Assembly: GCF_019249215.1 (NCBI RefSeq)
Contig: NZ_JAESDI010000011.1
Coordinates: forward strand, 62,001-126,000
Origin: Alteromonas lipotrueae
GTDB lineage: Bacteria; Pseudomonadota; Gammaproteobacteria; Enterobacterales; Alteromonadaceae
Reading direction: 5' to 3'
DNA length: 64,000 nucleotides
A program made the position numbers and the translations under genes. Positions 8,051 to 18,843 of the stretch are shown piece after piece. Below the pieces are notes generated by a model. The model was not told the origin of the DNA. It did not search any database and was given only the letters and a program-made list of their open reading frames with translations. Numbering within the stretch: position 1 is the first letter of the stretch; every line of letters starts with the position of its first letter.

Positions 8051-10498
8051 ATGTCGTGGATGCGAAAAGCCCTTTTGTCGCTATTTCATTATCCTGTTAA
8101 GTTGCTGGTTAAAGCCCACAGCATTCCCGTAAACGTAGAAACTGAGCTTGGCATTGATAAATCGAAGCCCATCGTTTACTTGCTTCCAGCAAACTCGGTA
8201 ACCGATCAATTAGCGCTTAGAATGTCAACAGAAGCACTAGGCCTACCGAGCCCAACAGATACGCTTACGTTAGCGGGCAGAGAATACCCTTCTACGTTAT
8301 TTTTGCGTAAAACCCAGCCGATCTTTCGTTCACAAGCAGACGATACGGGAATTGAAGATGTATTTACTGACTTATTTCATCTGCATAGAGATCATCACCA
8401 GTTAGATCTCCAAGTGGTTCCTGTGTTTGTCACCTGGGGCCGAGCGCCTGGCAGAGGCACACCAGGATTAGCCGACCTTATTGCCGACAATGCAGCGCCA
8501 AGTTGGCTAAGAAAACTCTTTATCGTGATATTTTTAGGCCGCGACAATTTTATCAATTACTCAAAAGCCGTATCAGCTCGCGCCATGTCAAATCAACATG
8601 GCAGTGATAAAAGCATTGCACACAAGCTAGTACGTGTAGCAAGCACTCACTTTCAGCGTAAACGCCAAAGTATGACCGGCCCTACATTGTTAGAGCGCCA
8701 AGAGTTGAACAACAGTGTACTAGGCTCTGATGCCGTGCGCCGTGCTATGGCTGAAGAATCACGCAGTAAAAAAATCACTCATGAAGCGTCTAAAGATAGA
8801 GCGCAATCTTACGTTACCGAAATAGCCGCCGATTACCGCGAAGGACTTATACGTTTTGGCGACCGACTGCTTACTCGCATTTGGAACAAAATTTACAATG
8901 GTATTAGTGTTGGACACTCTGAACGTATTCGAGAATTAGCCGCAAACGGCCATGAGATTGTTTACGTGCCTTGTCACCGCAGCCACATGGATTACCTTTT
9001 GCTGACCTACGTGATTTATCATGAAGGCATGGTAACCCCTCACATTGCTGCTGGTATTAACCTAAACTTCTGGCCGGTTGGGAAAATTTTCCGCCGTGGT
9101 GGTGCCTTTTTCTTACGCCGTAGCTTCGCCGGTAATAAGTTGTACACCGCTGTATTCCGTGAATACTTAGAGTTACTTTTCAATAAGGGCTATTCAGTTA
9201 AGTATTACCCTGAAGGTGGCAGAAGTCGCACTGGCCGTCTTATTCCGCCCAAAACAGGCATGCTAGCCATGACCATTCAGGCCATGCTGAAAGGCGTAAA
9301 CAGGCCAGTTAGCTTGGTGCCAGTCTATATTGGCTACGAAAACGTGATGGAAGTGAAAAGCTACCTGAACGAGCTTAAAGGTACTAAGAAGCAAAAAGAA
9401 TCGAACTGGCAAGTATTCTCGGCTATTCGCAAGCTTAAAAACTACGGTCATGGTTATGTAAACTTTGGTGAGCCTATTCAGCTGAATCAATTTTTGGAAA
9501 CCCATGTGCCAAACTGGCGTGACTGCCGCGATGCCGAGCCAGAGAAAAAGCCTGCATGGCTAACGCCAGCGGTAAACGAGTTGGCCAACAATGTAATGAC
9601 CCGGATTAATCGCGCAGCAGCGGTTAATGGCATGGCGCTAACGTCGCTGTGTTTGCTGTCATCGAAAACACAAACCATGAGTGAGTCTGAGCTTAAACAA
9701 GCGATGGGCGACTTTATCAGTTTGTTCAAAAATGTGCCTTTCAGTGCCGATGCCACTATACCCGATGCTAGCGGGAAGGAATTGTTTGACGATACCTTGA
9801 AGCTTGGTAAGTTTGTGATTGAGGAAGATGACTACGGTCGATTAATCAGCCCAAAACCTAAGTCGGCAGTTTATCTCACCTATTATCGCAACAATATTTT
9901 GCACTTATTTGCGTTGCCTGGCTTAATTATGGCCTGTGTATTTGCGCACAAAGGCACAAGTAAAGCGACAGTATTCCAGTTAATTGCTGCGTTATACCCG
10001 CTGCTACAGCGCGAGTTATTTTTGCACTTGTCTCAAGACGAAGCCCTTGCTCACACCGATGCGCTTATTGATGAATTGGTCGACCAAGGCCTTCTGCGTA
10101 TAAAGGGCGGTGACTTACTTCCACCTGATGCTCAGCAAAAGCAGTTTCATTCAGCATGGCTATTGAGCCGCTGTATGCAAGAAACCTTGCAGCGTTATGC
10201 GGTAGTACTGACTATTTTAGACAAGGAAAAAGTTATTAGTCGTGGTGCGCTCGAACGTACCAGTCGCCAAGTGGCCGAACGCTTGTCTACCCTTTATGGG
10301 CTAAGCTCACCTGAGTTTTACGATAAGAACGTACTGTCTAGCTTTATTAGTGCGTTAAAAGATAACCATTGGTTAGACTCTACAGAAGATGGAAGCCTGA
10401 AATACTCTGAAGAGTGTGAAGCGCTTCGCGAAGACGTGATGGCGTTAGTTTGGCCAGAAATGACCCAGCATCTTGAGAATGTGGTATTGCATAACTAG
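8051..10498 (+). CDS. plsB: Glycerol-3-phosphate 1-O-acyltransferase
   Basis: This 815-residue inner-membrane enzyme carries out the first step of phospholipid synthesis, acylating sn-glycerol-3-phosphate at position 1. The catalytic HX4D block is visible as CHRSHMDYLL near residue 310. GGAFFLRRSF and YYPEGGRSRTGRL are the other conserved acyltransferase blocks. The length is very close to E. coli PlsB. The gene is monocistronic and followed by a strong terminator. Confidence 0.97.
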   Translation: MSWMRKALLSLFHYPVKLLVKAHSIPVNVETELGIDKSKPIVYLLPANSVTDQLALRMSTEALGLPSPTDTLTLAGREYPSTLFLRKTQPIFRSQADDTGIEDVFTDLFHLHRDHHQLDLQVVPVFVTWGRAPGRGTPGLADLIADNAAPSWLRKLFIVIFLGRDNFINYSKAVSARAMSNQHGSDKSIAHKLVRVASTHFQRKRQSMTGPTLLERQELNNSVLGSDAVRRAMAEESRSKKITHEASKDRAQSYVTEIAADYREGLIRFGDRLLTRIWNKIYNGISVGHSERIRELAANGHEIVYVPCHRSHMDYLLLTYVIYHEGMVTPHIAAGINLNFWPVGKIFRRGGAFFLRRSFAGNKLYTAVFREYLELLFNKGYSVKYYPEGGRSRTGRLIPPKTGMLAMTIQAMLKGVNRPVSLVPVYIGYENVMEVKSYLNELKGTKKQKESNWQVFSAIRKLKNYGHGYVNFGEPIQLNQFLETHVPNWRDCRDAEPEKKPAWLTPAVNELANNVMTRINRAAAVNGMALTSLCLLSSKTQTMSESELKQAMGDFISLFKNVPFSADATIPDASGKELFDDTLKLGKFVIEEDDYGRLISPKPKSAVYLTYYRNNILHLFALPGLIMACVFAHKGTSKATVFQLIAALYPLLQRELFLHLSQDEALAHTDALIDELVDQGLLRIKGGDLLPPDAQQKQFHSAWLLSRCMQETLQRYAVVLTILDKEKVISRGALERTSRQVAERLSTLYGLSSPEFYDKNVLSSFISALKDNHWLDSTEDGSLKYSEECEALREDVMALVWPEMTQHLENVVLHN

Positions 10499-10577
10499 TT
10501 TACTTCGTCGATTGGGATGCAGCTAGCTGCTACTCGATAATAGGCTGCACACTGAAGAGACTGTTATCGATAACGTG

Positions 10578-10616
10578 AAAAAGCCGAAACGTTAAATCGT
10601 TTCGGCTTTTTTATTG
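10578..10616. terminator. Bidirectional terminator between plsB and ilvA
   Basis: A 14-bp stem (10578-10591 with 10598-10611) has a 6-base loop, with A-run and T-run on either side. It can end plsB transcripts on the plus strand and ilvA transcripts on the minus strand. Confidence 0.9.
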
Positions 10617-10694
10617 ATTTGGAATACGCTTTACCTCGCCCCAAGGTAAACCATGCTTAACGTGAAGCGAAGTAAAGCGAAAACGGTTTGCTCT

Positions 10695-12236
10695 TTACTT
10701 AGATGATTGTGACAAGAAGAACTTATAAGCAGGGTCTTGTGTGACTTCATCTACTTTGTAGCCAAGTTCAATAACATGCTCATTGAAGGCCTCTCGGCTT
10801 ACAGGGGCAATATCGAACCCAACCAACACTAACCCTTCTGCTGCACCGTGGTTACGATAATGGAACAAGGTAATGTTCCACGATTCACCTAAGGTGTTTA
10901 AGAAGGTTAGCAGTGCGCCAGGGCGCTCTGGAAATTCAAAGCTGAACACTTGCTCGTTTAGAATGGCCGGTGGTCTTCCACCCACCATATGACGAACGTG
11001 TAGTTTGGCTAATTCGTTATTGGATAAGTTAAAGCACTGGTAGCCTTTATCTTCTAAGTCGCTTTGCAGGCTTAAGAACTCTTGCTGGCCGCCTTTTAAT
11101 TTAACCCCAACAAAAATATGGGCTTCGTCATCATTCGCGTAACGATAGTTAAATTCGGTAATGGCCTTTGCGCCAACACATTCACAAAACTGCTTAAATG
11201 CCCCTTTGCGCTCGGGTATTTTCACCGCGAATACAGCTTCTTTTTGCTCGCCAAGTTCACAGCGCTCAGACACATAACGCAAGGTATGAAAATTAATATT
11301 CGCGCCGCATAAAATGCCGCCTAGCTTCTTACCAGTAAGGTCGTGCTGCTTGGCATACTTTCGAATAGCCGCCACAGACAACGCCCCTGCAGGCTCAGCA
11401 ATAACACGGGTATCATCAAAAATATCTTTAATGGCACCGCATATTTCATCGTTGCTTACCGTCATGGTTTCATCAATTAAGCGATTGCACAGCCTAAAGG
11501 TTTCTTGCCCCATCACTTTAACGGCAACGCCATCGGCAAAAATACCTACGTTTTCAAGCGCGGTGGGCGAGCCTTCTTTTTGCGCTAGGGCAAAACAAGC
11601 AGACTCTTCCGATTCAACGGCAACAATTTTAATCTCAGGCTTTAATTGCTTTAAGTAAACCGCAATACCGGCCGCTAAACCGCCACCGCCTACCGCAACA
11701 AATAAAATATCTAGGTTAGGGTTTTGCTCTAGCAATTCCCGTGCAACCGTTCCTTGACCCGCAATAACATCAGGGTCATCGAACGGCGGCACAAAGGTGT
11801 AACCATGTTCTGCACAAAGCGCTTTCGCGTGACCACTGGCTTGATCGAAACTAGTGCCATGAAGTACAACGTTTACATGGTCGCCGCCAAAACGACGCAC
11901 CGCATCCACTTTGATGTCTGGGGTAGTTTCAGGCATCACAATGGTTGCCTGAATGCCCTTGCGCCTAGCGCTGTACGCCAAACCTTGTGCATGATTACCC
12001 GCTGAAGCACCGATAACACCTGCATTAAGTTGTGCTTCGCTTAACGAGCAAATACGGTTGTAAGCGCCACGCAACTTAAATGACTTTACCGGTTGCTGAT
12101 CTTCACGCTTTAAAAATATTTCATTGCCTAACTCGGCAGACAACAACGACATGTAAGAAAGCTCACTGCTTACGGCTACGTCGTAAACAGGGGCTAATAG
12201 AATTTTCTTTAAATAGTCGTGATCGCTAACGGTCAT
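10695..12236 (-). CDS. ilvA: Threonine ammonia-lyase, biosynthetic
   Basis: This 513-residue PLP enzyme converts threonine to 2-oxobutanoate, the first step specific to isoleucine. The PLP lysine lies in [12 protein letters not shown] (about residue 50). The glycine-rich phosphate loop is [15 protein letters not shown] (about 180). Two C-terminal ACT-like regulatory domains (from about 330) bind isoleucine and valine, which marks the long biosynthetic form. The start ATG overlaps the ilvD stop by four bases, so translation is coupled. It is the last gene of ilvE-ilvD-ilvA. Confidence 0.97.
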   Translation of the reverse strand: MTVSDHDYLKKILLAPVYDVAVSSELSYMSLLSAELGNEIFLKREDQQPVKSFKLRGAYNRICSLSEAQLNAGVIGASAGNHAQGLAYSARRKGIQATIVMPETTPDIKVDAVRRFGGDHVNVVLHGTSFDQASGHAKALCAEHGYTFVPPFDDPDVIAGQGTVARELLEQNPNLDILFVAVGGGGLAAGIAVYLKQLKPEIKIVAVESEESACFALAQKEGSPTALENVGIFADGVAVKVMGQETFRLCNRLIDETMTVSNDEICGAIKDIFDDTRVIAEPAGALSVAAIRKYAKQHDLTGKKLGGILCGANINFHTLRYVSERCELGEQKEAVFAVKIPERKGAFKQFCECVGAKAITEFNYRYANDDEAHIFVGVKLKGGQQEFLSLQSDLEDKGYQCFNLSNNELAKLHVRHMVGGRPPAILNEQVFSFEFPERPGALLTFLNTLGESWNITLFHYRNHGAAEGLVLVGFDIAPVSREAFNEHVIELGYKVDEVTQDPAYKFFLSQSSK

Positions 12237-14083
12237 AGATTTTCCAGTTTCGATACATCACGTACTGCGCCTTTATCCGCACTGGTGGCCAATGCAGCAA
12301 AGGTTTTCAATGATGTTGATACTTCACGAACGCGATCTTTCGGGCGCCAAGGCTTATCGCTGGCTTCCATTTTCGCGCGGCGCTCTGCGAGTTCTTCATC
12401 GCTAATAGCGATGTTGATACTGCGATTTGGAATATCAATTTCAATCTTATCGCCGTGCTCAACTAAACCAATACCACCGCCACTGGCAGCTTCTGGCGAG
12501 CAGTGACCAATCGATAGGCCACTTGTACCACCCGAGAAACGGCCATCAGTAACGAGCGCACACGATTTACCTAAGCCTTTCGACTTCAAGTATGAAGTGG
12601 GGTATAGCATTTCTTGCATACCCGGTCCGCCGCGTGGGCCTTCGTAACGAATAAAGACCACATCGCCAGCTTTCACATCGTCAGCCAGAATACCGGCAAC
12701 GGCATCATCTTGGCTTTCGTAAATGCGTGCAGTACCAGTGAACTTCAAGATAGAATCATCAACACCAGCGGTTTTAACAATACAGCCATCTTCCGCCACA
12801 TTACCATATAACACGGCTAGGCCACCTTCTTGGCTAAAGGCATTTTCAACTGAGCGAATACAGCCGTTTTCACGGTCGCTATCTGCTTCATCCCATCGAC
12901 AGCTTTGGCTGAATGCTTGGGTAGTACGAATACCGGCAGGGCCTGCACGGAAAAATTTAATCGCATCGGTGTTTTCTGGATTGGTGATATCCCAGTCTGC
13001 AATCACTTCTGTCAGTGACTTACCTAACACATGGTTTGCATCACCATGCAGTAAGCCACCTTTGTTTAATTCATTCAAAATACCTAATACGCCACCTGCA
13101 CGGTGCACGTCTTCCATATGGTATTTCGGGGTAGACGGTGCCACTTTACAAAGGTGCGGAACCTTACGTGACAGTCTATCGATGTCGTTCATAGTGAAAG
13201 GTATTTCACCTTCCATTGCTGCCGCTAACAAGTGCAAAATAGTGTTAGTAGAGCCGCCCATGGCAATGTCTAAGCTCATGGCGTTTTCAAAGGCATTAAA
13301 GTTAGCAATGTTACGTGGCAACACACTTTCATCATCGTCGCCATAATAACGTTTACACAGCTCTACTATTTGCGAACCAGCTTTCTTAAACAAACCTTCA
13401 CGGTCAGCGTGGGTCGCTAGCATTGAACCATTACCCGGAAGCGATAAACCGAGTGCTTCGGTTAAGCAGTTCATAGAATTTGCGGTAAACATGCCTGAAC
13501 ATGATCCACAAGTTGGGCATGCAGAGCGTTCAATTTCGTCAGTATCAGAGTCACTCACTTTATCGTCGGCAGCGGCTACCATGGCATCCACTAAGTCGAG
13601 TTTGATGATTTGATCAGAAAGCTTGGTTTTACCCGCTTCCATCGGACCGCCTGATACAAACACAACAGGTACGTTCAAGCGCAATGACGCCATTAACATT
13701 CCTGGGGTAATTTTGTCGCAGTTTGAAATACATACAATGGCGTCGGCGCAGTGCGCGTTCACCATGTATTCTACTGCATCAGCAATAATTTCACGGGAAG
13801 GTAAGCTATAAAGCATGCCGCTGTGACCCATAGCAATACCATCATCTACCGCGATAGTATTAAATTCCTTTGCTACACCACCGGCGGCTTCAACACTTCG
13901 TGCCACTAATTGACCCATGTCTTTTAGATGCACATGCCCCGGCACAAACTGCGTGAATGAGTTAGCAATAGCAATAATAGGTTTACCGAAATCAGAATCC
14001 TTCATTCCCGTTGCACGCCATAAAGCGCGTGCGCCGGCCATATTTCTACCTTGCGTAGTCGTTGCAGAACGTAACTTGGGCAT
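12233..14083 (-). CDS. ilvD: Dihydroxy-acid dehydratase
   Basis: This 616-residue iron-sulfur dehydratase makes the 2-oxo acid precursors of valine and isoleucine. Cluster ligands are visible in [11 protein letters not shown] (about residue 122) and [16 protein letters not shown] (about 195). The C-terminal [14 protein letters not shown] is the family signature. The length equals that of E. coli IlvD. It sits between ilvE and ilvA on one transcript. Confidence 0.98.
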   Translation of the reverse strand: MPKLRSATTTQGRNMAGARALWRATGMKDSDFGKPIIAIANSFTQFVPGHVHLKDMGQLVARSVEAAGGVAKEFNTIAVDDGIAMGHSGMLYSLPSREIIADAVEYMVNAHCADAIVCISNCDKITPGMLMASLRLNVPVVFVSGGPMEAGKTKLSDQIIKLDLVDAMVAAADDKVSDSDTDEIERSACPTCGSCSGMFTANSMNCLTEALGLSLPGNGSMLATHADREGLFKKAGSQIVELCKRYYGDDDESVLPRNIANFNAFENAMSLDIAMGGSTNTILHLLAAAMEGEIPFTMNDIDRLSRKVPHLCKVAPSTPKYHMEDVHRAGGVLGILNELNKGGLLHGDANHVLGKSLTEVIADWDITNPENTDAIKFFRAGPAGIRTTQAFSQSCRWDEADSDRENGCIRSVENAFSQEGGLAVLYGNVAEDGCIVKTAGVDDSILKFTGTARIYESQDDAVAGILADDVKAGDVVFIRYEGPRGGPGMQEMLYPTSYLKSKGLGKSCALVTDGRFSGGTSGLSIGHCSPEAASGGGIGLVEHGDKIEIDIPNRSINIAISDEELAERRAKMEASDKPWRPKDRVREVSTSLKTFAALATSADKGAVRDVSKLENL

Positions 14084-14117
14084 AAAATCCTTCCCGTTTA
14101 ATAAATAGCTAAATTAA

Positions 14118-15050
14118 TTACTTGTAAACCGGTGTTAACCAGTTCCATTTGTCTTCAGTAGTACCGTTGAAAAGACCGAAGAACATATCTTGCACTTCTT
14201 TGGTGATTGGGCCACGGCCGCCCGCACCTACTTCAATACCATCTACACTGCGTACTGGCGTCACTTCTGCCGCTGTACCACACATGAATACTTCATCAGC
14301 TAGATACATAGCTTCACGAGGAATGTTTTCTTCGCGAACTTCGTAGCCTTTGTCTCTAAGTAGCGTGATACATGTATCACGAGTGATACCTGGAAGAATG
14401 GCTGCAGTTTTAGGCGTGGTAATTACAATGCCGTCGCGAATAACAAAAATGTTTTCGCCCGCACCTTCACTGATGTAACCGTTAGTATCAAGGGCAATAC
14501 CTTCACCATAGCCATGACGACGGGCTTCCATCGAAATCAGCTGTGAAGATAAGTAGTTACCACCGGCTTTTGCACCAGTAGGCATAGTGTTAGCTGCTAA
14601 GCGGTTCCAAGAAGAAATACCCGCATCTACACCATTTTTAAGGGCTTCTTCACCTAGGTAAGCGCCCCACTCAAATGCAGCAATGGCAACCTCAGCTTCC
14701 GTACCGAACGGCACTTGAAGTCCCATACCAATATCACCGTAAAACGCGATAGGGCGAATGTACGCTGATTTCAATTTGTTCTCACGAATGATATCAAGGG
14801 TAGCTTGATTAATTTGATCTAGCGTGTATGGAATGGTCATACGATAGATTTTCGCTGAATCGAACAAGCGACGGTTGTGATCGTTTAAACGAAAAACACA
14901 AGTGCCTTGATCCGGCGTGTTATATGCACGTACACCTTCAAATACAGACGAACCATAATGAATAGCATGCGTCATTACGTGAACAGTAGCGTCTTTCCAA
15001 TGTTTCAGTTCGCCATTAAACCAAATATGTTCGGCAGGTTGCTTAGCCAT
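14118..15050 (-). CDS. ilvE: Branched-chain amino acid aminotransferase
   Basis: This 310-residue fold-type IV PLP enzyme performs the last step of leucine, isoleucine and valine synthesis. The PLP lysine is in AKAGGNYLSSQ (about residue 160), and EGAGENIFV and GTAAEVTPVRSVDG are family blocks. The frame is open for 43 more codons upstream. I chose the ATG at 15050 (MAKQPAEHIWFNGELKHW) because it aligns with the known N-terminus and has AGGA eight bases before it. It is the first gene of the operon ilvE-ilvD-ilvA. No ilvGM precedes it here. Confidence 0.96.
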   Translation of the reverse strand: MAKQPAEHIWFNGELKHWKDATVHVMTHAIHYGSSVFEGVRAYNTPDQGTCVFRLNDHNRRLFDSAKIYRMTIPYTLDQINQATLDIIRENKLKSAYIRPIAFYGDIGMGLQVPFGTEAEVAIAAFEWGAYLGEEALKNGVDAGISSWNRLAANTMPTGAKAGGNYLSSQLISMEARRHGYGEGIALDTNGYISEGAGENIFVIRDGIVITTPKTAAILPGITRDTCITLLRDKGYEVREENIPREAMYLADEVFMCGTAAEVTPVRSVDGIEVGAGGRGPITKEVQDMFFGLFNGTTEDKWNWLTPVYK

Positions 15051-15495
15051 GAGTAATCCTTCAAAAATTGAGCGTAAAGCCCGAACCGCGTTTTGCGGAA
15101 ATATTAATACCGAGACGAATGATACATGACAGTGCGCGAGCGCCCAATACGCTTGATGCAATACGCGACGCGCGGACACATAAATTTACGCATCTGTGCT
15201 TTATCACTGACATTGAAACACTGTCGTTTGTCGTGTAAACAAAGGACATCAGATAAAAACAATGGACTTATGCCATTGAATTTACAGATTTAATTGACGA
15301 GCAACACCCAGTTCCTTGGATGAATACTAAAATGAATGGTTGTACGATAGGGCTATGGCTTTTACCCCAATTAAACGTGAATTGGCCGTTACACGTTTAT
15401 TGTGCGCAAAGAAATAGCATGAAACCGCAGCCAAAATCAAGTATTTTGCGGTTCAAACGCGGTTTTCGTCAGATAAAAAAGGGTATCGCAATACA
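15051..15495. other. Divergent intergenic region between ilvE and the TRIC-channel gene
   Basis: These 445 bases hold the outward promoters of two divergent genes. A palindrome, CAATGG-N7-CCATTG, lies at 15260-15278 and could be an operator. I looked for an ilv-type leader peptide rich in Ile, Leu and Val codons before ilvE and found none. A second imperfect hairpin around 15422-15452 (ACCGC...GCGGT) precedes the plus-strand gene. Confidence 0.4.
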
Positions 15496-16110
15496 ATGGT
15501 AGACTGGTTTCACTGGTTAAATTTAGCAGGGGTAGCCGTGTGTGCTATTTCTGGCACCCTAATGGCTTACCAAAAACGGATGGACGGGTTTGGGGTTATT
15601 GTATTGGCAAGCGCTACTGCTATAGGGGGTGGAACGCTGCGCGACATGATGCTAGATGTCCCCGTATTCTGGATTGCCGATAACGATTATCTTTACACCA
15701 CCTTAATTGCTGCCTTCATCCCTATTATTTGGTTACGATTAAGCCCACGCTTTCCTTATCATTATTTACTTATTGCTGATGCCTTTGGATTAGCGTTGTT
15801 TAATGTAGTGGGGATTGAAAAAGCCTTAGCCAACGATACTGGCATTGCCGTCGCCATTGCCATGGGCACTATTACAGGGGTATTTGGTGGTCTATTACGT
15901 GATGTTATATGTAGAGAAGTACCATTAGTTTTAGGCGGGGAACTCTACGCAACGACGTGTATTGTTGGAGGAATGGCCTACGGTCTCGCCATGTACTTGG
16001 GCTTTGAGGCACAGTGGTGTGGTGCAGTAGCATTGGCAACAACGGTATTAATGCGGTTAGGCGCCCTACGTTGGCACTGGGAAATGCCGGTCTTTTATAA
16101 CGAAAATTAG
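15496..16110 (+). CDS. TRIC-type cation channel family (UPF0126) membrane protein
   Basis: This 204-residue protein has seven hydrophobic helices and the internal duplication typical of the family. The repeats ATAIGGGTLRDMMLD and TITGVFGGLLRDVICRE carry the conserved GGG-T/L-LRD motif that lines the pore in prokaryotic TRIC channels. Family members conduct monovalent cations such as K+, but the physiological role in bacteria is unsettled. The start codon has no strong ribosome site: a GGG sits about 13 bases before it. Confidence 0.88.
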   Translation: MVDWFHWLNLAGVAVCAISGTLMAYQKRMDGFGVIVLASATAIGGGTLRDMMLDVPVFWIADNDYLYTTLIAAFIPIIWLRLSPRFPYHYLLIADAFGLALFNVVGIEKALANDTGIAVAIAMGTITGVFGGLLRDVICREVPLVLGGELYATTCIVGGMAYGLAMYLGFEAQWCGAVALATTVLMRLGALRWHWEMPVFYNEN

Positions 16111-16199
16111 TTCTTCTTCTTGCCCTAAGTACAGTTTCAGCTTTTATCATGCTCGCTTAAAGTATTTCCCTTAAGGTACTTTTTCTAGAGCAACAATGT

Positions 16200-17714
16200 A
16201 TGAGTATGGCAGTTGTTAAAACCTTTGCGGGGCAGGGCGTTGCTGCGCCAGAGGTGTCGGTAGAGATTCATTTGGCCAATGGTTTACCCGCGTTTCAATT
16301 GGTGGGTATGGCCGAAACCAGTGTAAAAGAAGCCCGAGAACGGGTGCGCAGTGCGCTCATTAACAGCGGCTTCGATTTTCCCGCAAAACGTATCACGGTA
16401 AACTTGGCGCCCGCTGATATTCCTAAGTATGGTGGCCGTTTTGACTTACCCATTGCAGTAGGTATTTTGGTGGCATCAGGGTATCTCCCTGACACTAGCG
16501 TGCTCAATATTGCGTTTGTGGGCGAACTGGGATTAAACGGTGAAATTAAGCCAGTAAATGGACTTATTCCTATTTTAATTGCTGCTGCTGACGATGACAC
16601 TCCCCTTGTTTTTCCGGGAATTAACGATGTTGAAGCCTCGTTAGTATCCTACGCGACTCGCTACCCAGCGTTTGATCTTTTGTCGGTTTACGAGCACCTC
16701 GCAAATAATAAAAAACTTAATAAAGGTCAGCCCTTTAGCTCTTGTTCCTCCTCTTCTAGCAGTATGGGTTGGGATGATATTATTGGCCAAACACAAGCCA
16801 AGCGTGCATTAACCATTGCCGCAGCGGGTAGCCATAACCTGTTGATGGTAGGCCCTCAAGGCACGGGTAAAAGTTTACTAGCCAGTAGGTTACTTGCCCT
16901 ATTACCCCCCATGACTGAACAGGAAGCTCTGGAAGTAGCCTCCATTCATTCGGTAAAAGGGGAAAATTTAAATGTAGAGCGGTTTTTAAAGCGCCACATG
17001 CGCAGCCCACATCATACTAGCTCTGCTGTAGCGCTTACCGGCGGCGGGTCGCAGCCTGTACCTGGCGAAATATCGTTAGCCCATAACGGGGTATTATTTT
17101 TAGATGAATTACCCGAATTTGGCCGCCGCGCATTAGATGTACTTAGAGAGCCATTAGAAACCGGTGATGTGCATATATCGCGGGCGATGGCGAGCGCTAC
17201 CTATCCTGCCAATTTTCAATTAATAGCGGCCATGAACCCTAGTCCTACTGGCGATATTGACGACAACCGCTTAACACCACAACAGCAGTTGAGTTATTTA
17301 AATAGGCTGTCTGGCCCCTTATTAGACAGAATAGACATACAAGTAGAGGTACCCAGGCTTGCCAGTTACGATTTATCGCCACCGGTAAATTCTGAGTCTG
17401 ACTCCATGTTAGATGCCAGAGACAGGGTATTACGTGCAAGAGAAGTGCAACTTCTTCGCCAAGGAAAGCCCAATGCACAGCTTGCCGCCGGGGAGCTTGC
17501 TGATTTATGTCAGCTAACCGATAGCGACTTACGCTTTTTACAAGCAGCCGCTAAGCAATTAAATTTGTCGATGCGGGTATTCCACCGCACCCTTAAGGTA
17601 GCGAGGACACTGGCAGACTTGTCAGGACAGCCTACGGTGACTCGCGCCCATTTAGCCGAAGCGCTAGGTTACCGCGCATTGGACACCTTAATTAAGCAGC
17701 TCAGTAGTCAGTAG
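16200..17714 (+). CDS. comM: YifB/ComM-family Mg-chelatase-like AAA+ ATPase
   Basis: This 504-residue protein has an N-terminal Lon-like/ChlI domain (PEVSVEIHLANGLPAFQLVG). The AAA+ module has Walker A GPQGTGKS (about residue 223) and Walker B VLFLDELPEF (about 305). A C-terminal Mg-chelatase subunit domain follows. ComM proteins are helicases that promote branch migration of incoming DNA during natural transformation. An unusual serine run (SSCSSSSSSM) links the first two domains at about residue 180. The gene is alone on the plus strand, 90 bases after the TRIC gene. Confidence 0.92.
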   Translation: MSMAVVKTFAGQGVAAPEVSVEIHLANGLPAFQLVGMAETSVKEARERVRSALINSGFDFPAKRITVNLAPADIPKYGGRFDLPIAVGILVASGYLPDTSVLNIAFVGELGLNGEIKPVNGLIPILIAAADDDTPLVFPGINDVEASLVSYATRYPAFDLLSVYEHLANNKKLNKGQPFSSCSSSSSSMGWDDIIGQTQAKRALTIAAAGSHNLLMVGPQGTGKSLLASRLLALLPPMTEQEALEVASIHSVKGENLNVERFLKRHMRSPHHTSSAVALTGGGSQPVPGEISLAHNGVLFLDELPEFGRRALDVLREPLETGDVHISRAMASATYPANFQLIAAMNPSPTGDIDDNRLTPQQQLSYLNRLSGPLLDRIDIQVEVPRLASYDLSPPVNSESDSMLDARDRVLRAREVQLLRQGKPNAQLAAGELADLCQLTDSDLRFLQAAAKQLNLSMRVFHRTLKVARTLADLSGQPTVTRAHLAEALGYRALDTLIKQLSSQ

Positions 17715-17822
17715 CCTATTAGGTGATATTTAACAGCAAGTAGCATGAAAGCTTAATGCATAGCCTTTAACGTCCAAGCTTATTTGTAGTTCAAATATCT
17801 AAACACCTCACCATTGAATAGA

Positions 17823-18689
17823 TCAGGGCGTCATTTCCAATTGTAAAAACGCGTTAATAAGCGGCTCGTTTTGCTTATCTTGCAAGCAGCATAGCCCTAG
17901 CCCATAGGGCTCAATGTCATCTACCGGAATTTGGGTTACCAAGCTAGCCATACTGGAATGATCAAGCACCACTTTAGGCACAAAACCCACACCGCATTCT
18001 AGAGCCACCATGCTGACAATGGCTTCATTCCCCCCTACCGAAGCATACACATTTGGCCTAATACCATGCTCTGCAAACCAGTGGTAAGCAATGCGTCTTG
18101 TTGGCCCATGCTCTGGCATGATCACGTGATGTTTAGTCCAATCAACCTGAGTCAACTGGGTTAACCGCCAGTCTCGCGGCGCAATTAGCACCAAAGGCAC
18201 GTTATCTAAAGGGGAGAAATGTAAGTCAGTAGGTAAGTCAGGCGTATAAATAGCTATCGATAAGTCACATTCTTTCTGCTTTACCTTATCTATCGCTAGT
18301 GCAGGGTCGCCGGTAATTAAGCGAATATCGACTCCAGGATGCTGTGCCCTAAACTGACGCAATATAGCAGGCAAATGACTTTGACTGGCCGTTACAGAAC
18401 AAAACAAACTTATCTCACCTTGCAACGAATTACTGTCTTCTCGCAAGTCTACCTTCAACTGTTGCCAGTCTTTTAAAGACTGGGTAGAGAATGAAAGCAG
18501 TTTATGACCACTATGAGTAAGCGCCACTTTACGGTTGTCGCGTTTAAACAAGGTACAACCCAATTCATCCTCTAGCCTTTGTATAACGCGGCTTAGCGTA
18601 GAAGGCGACACATACATGGCTTGCGCGGTATCGCCAAAATGTAGGCTGGTGGCAAGATGCGTAAACAATTGAAGGCTACGAAAATCCAT
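17823..18689 (-). CDS. ilvY: LysR-type activator IlvY
   Basis: This 288-residue LysR-family regulator has an N-terminal winged helix (MDFRSLQLFTHLATSLHFG). The recognition helix region is MYVSPSTLSRVIQRLEDELG, and a periplasmic-binding-like effector domain follows. It is divergent from ilvC, the invariant arrangement in enterobacteria, where IlvY activates ilvC in response to acetolactate and acetohydroxybutyrate. A twofold TTGCAA element lies between the two genes. The assignment rests on family plus neighbourhood. Confidence 0.93.
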   Translation of the reverse strand: MDFRSLQLFTHLATSLHFGDTAQAMYVSPSTLSRVIQRLEDELGCTLFKRDNRKVALTHSGHKLLSFSTQSLKDWQQLKVDLREDSNSLQGEISLFCSVTASQSHLPAILRQFRAQHPGVDIRLITGDPALAIDKVKQKECDLSIAIYTPDLPTDLHFSPLDNVPLVLIAPRDWRLTQLTQVDWTKHHVIMPEHGPTRRIAYHWFAEHGIRPNVYASVGGNEAIVSMVALECGVGFVPKVVLDHSSMASLVTQIPVDDIEPYGLGLCCLQDKQNEPLINAFLQLEMTP

Positions 18690-18702
18690 AGTGTTTCACT
18701 TA

Positions 18703-18721
18703 TTGCAATATTATCTTGCAA
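18703..18721. promoter_or_regulatory. Candidate IlvY operator
   Basis: Two TTGCAA hexamers spaced by seven bases (18703-18708 and 18716-18721) lie 14 bases upstream of ilvY in the ilvY-ilvC divergent region. A dyad of this size is what a LysR dimer would bind to repress its own gene. TTGCAA repeats are, as I recall, a feature of enterobacterial IlvY operators. No binding data are available here. Confidence 0.55.
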
Positions 18722-18843
18722 ATATATCATTTTCCAAAACAAAAGAAATCCCTTAATCTCCGTAACAAGTCGTCATAGACGAGGTCGTCAACGCCACGGT
18801 TGGTTGTTGATAATGACGAAAATGAATGTTGTTCGGAATTTTT

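Noticed and set aside
12723-13346. 207-codon plus-strand frame antisense to ilvD
   Set aside because: ilvD is intact and unambiguous; the frame is a by-product of its codon usage.
15051-15179. N-terminal extension of IlvE by 43 residues
   Set aside because: The internal ATG at 15050 has a good ribosome site and gives the conserved N-terminus; the extension looks non-coding.
15320-15502. 60-codon frame running into the TRIC-channel start
   Set aside because: There is no ribosome site or family resemblance, and the composition is unlike a protein; it is probably leader or promoter DNA.
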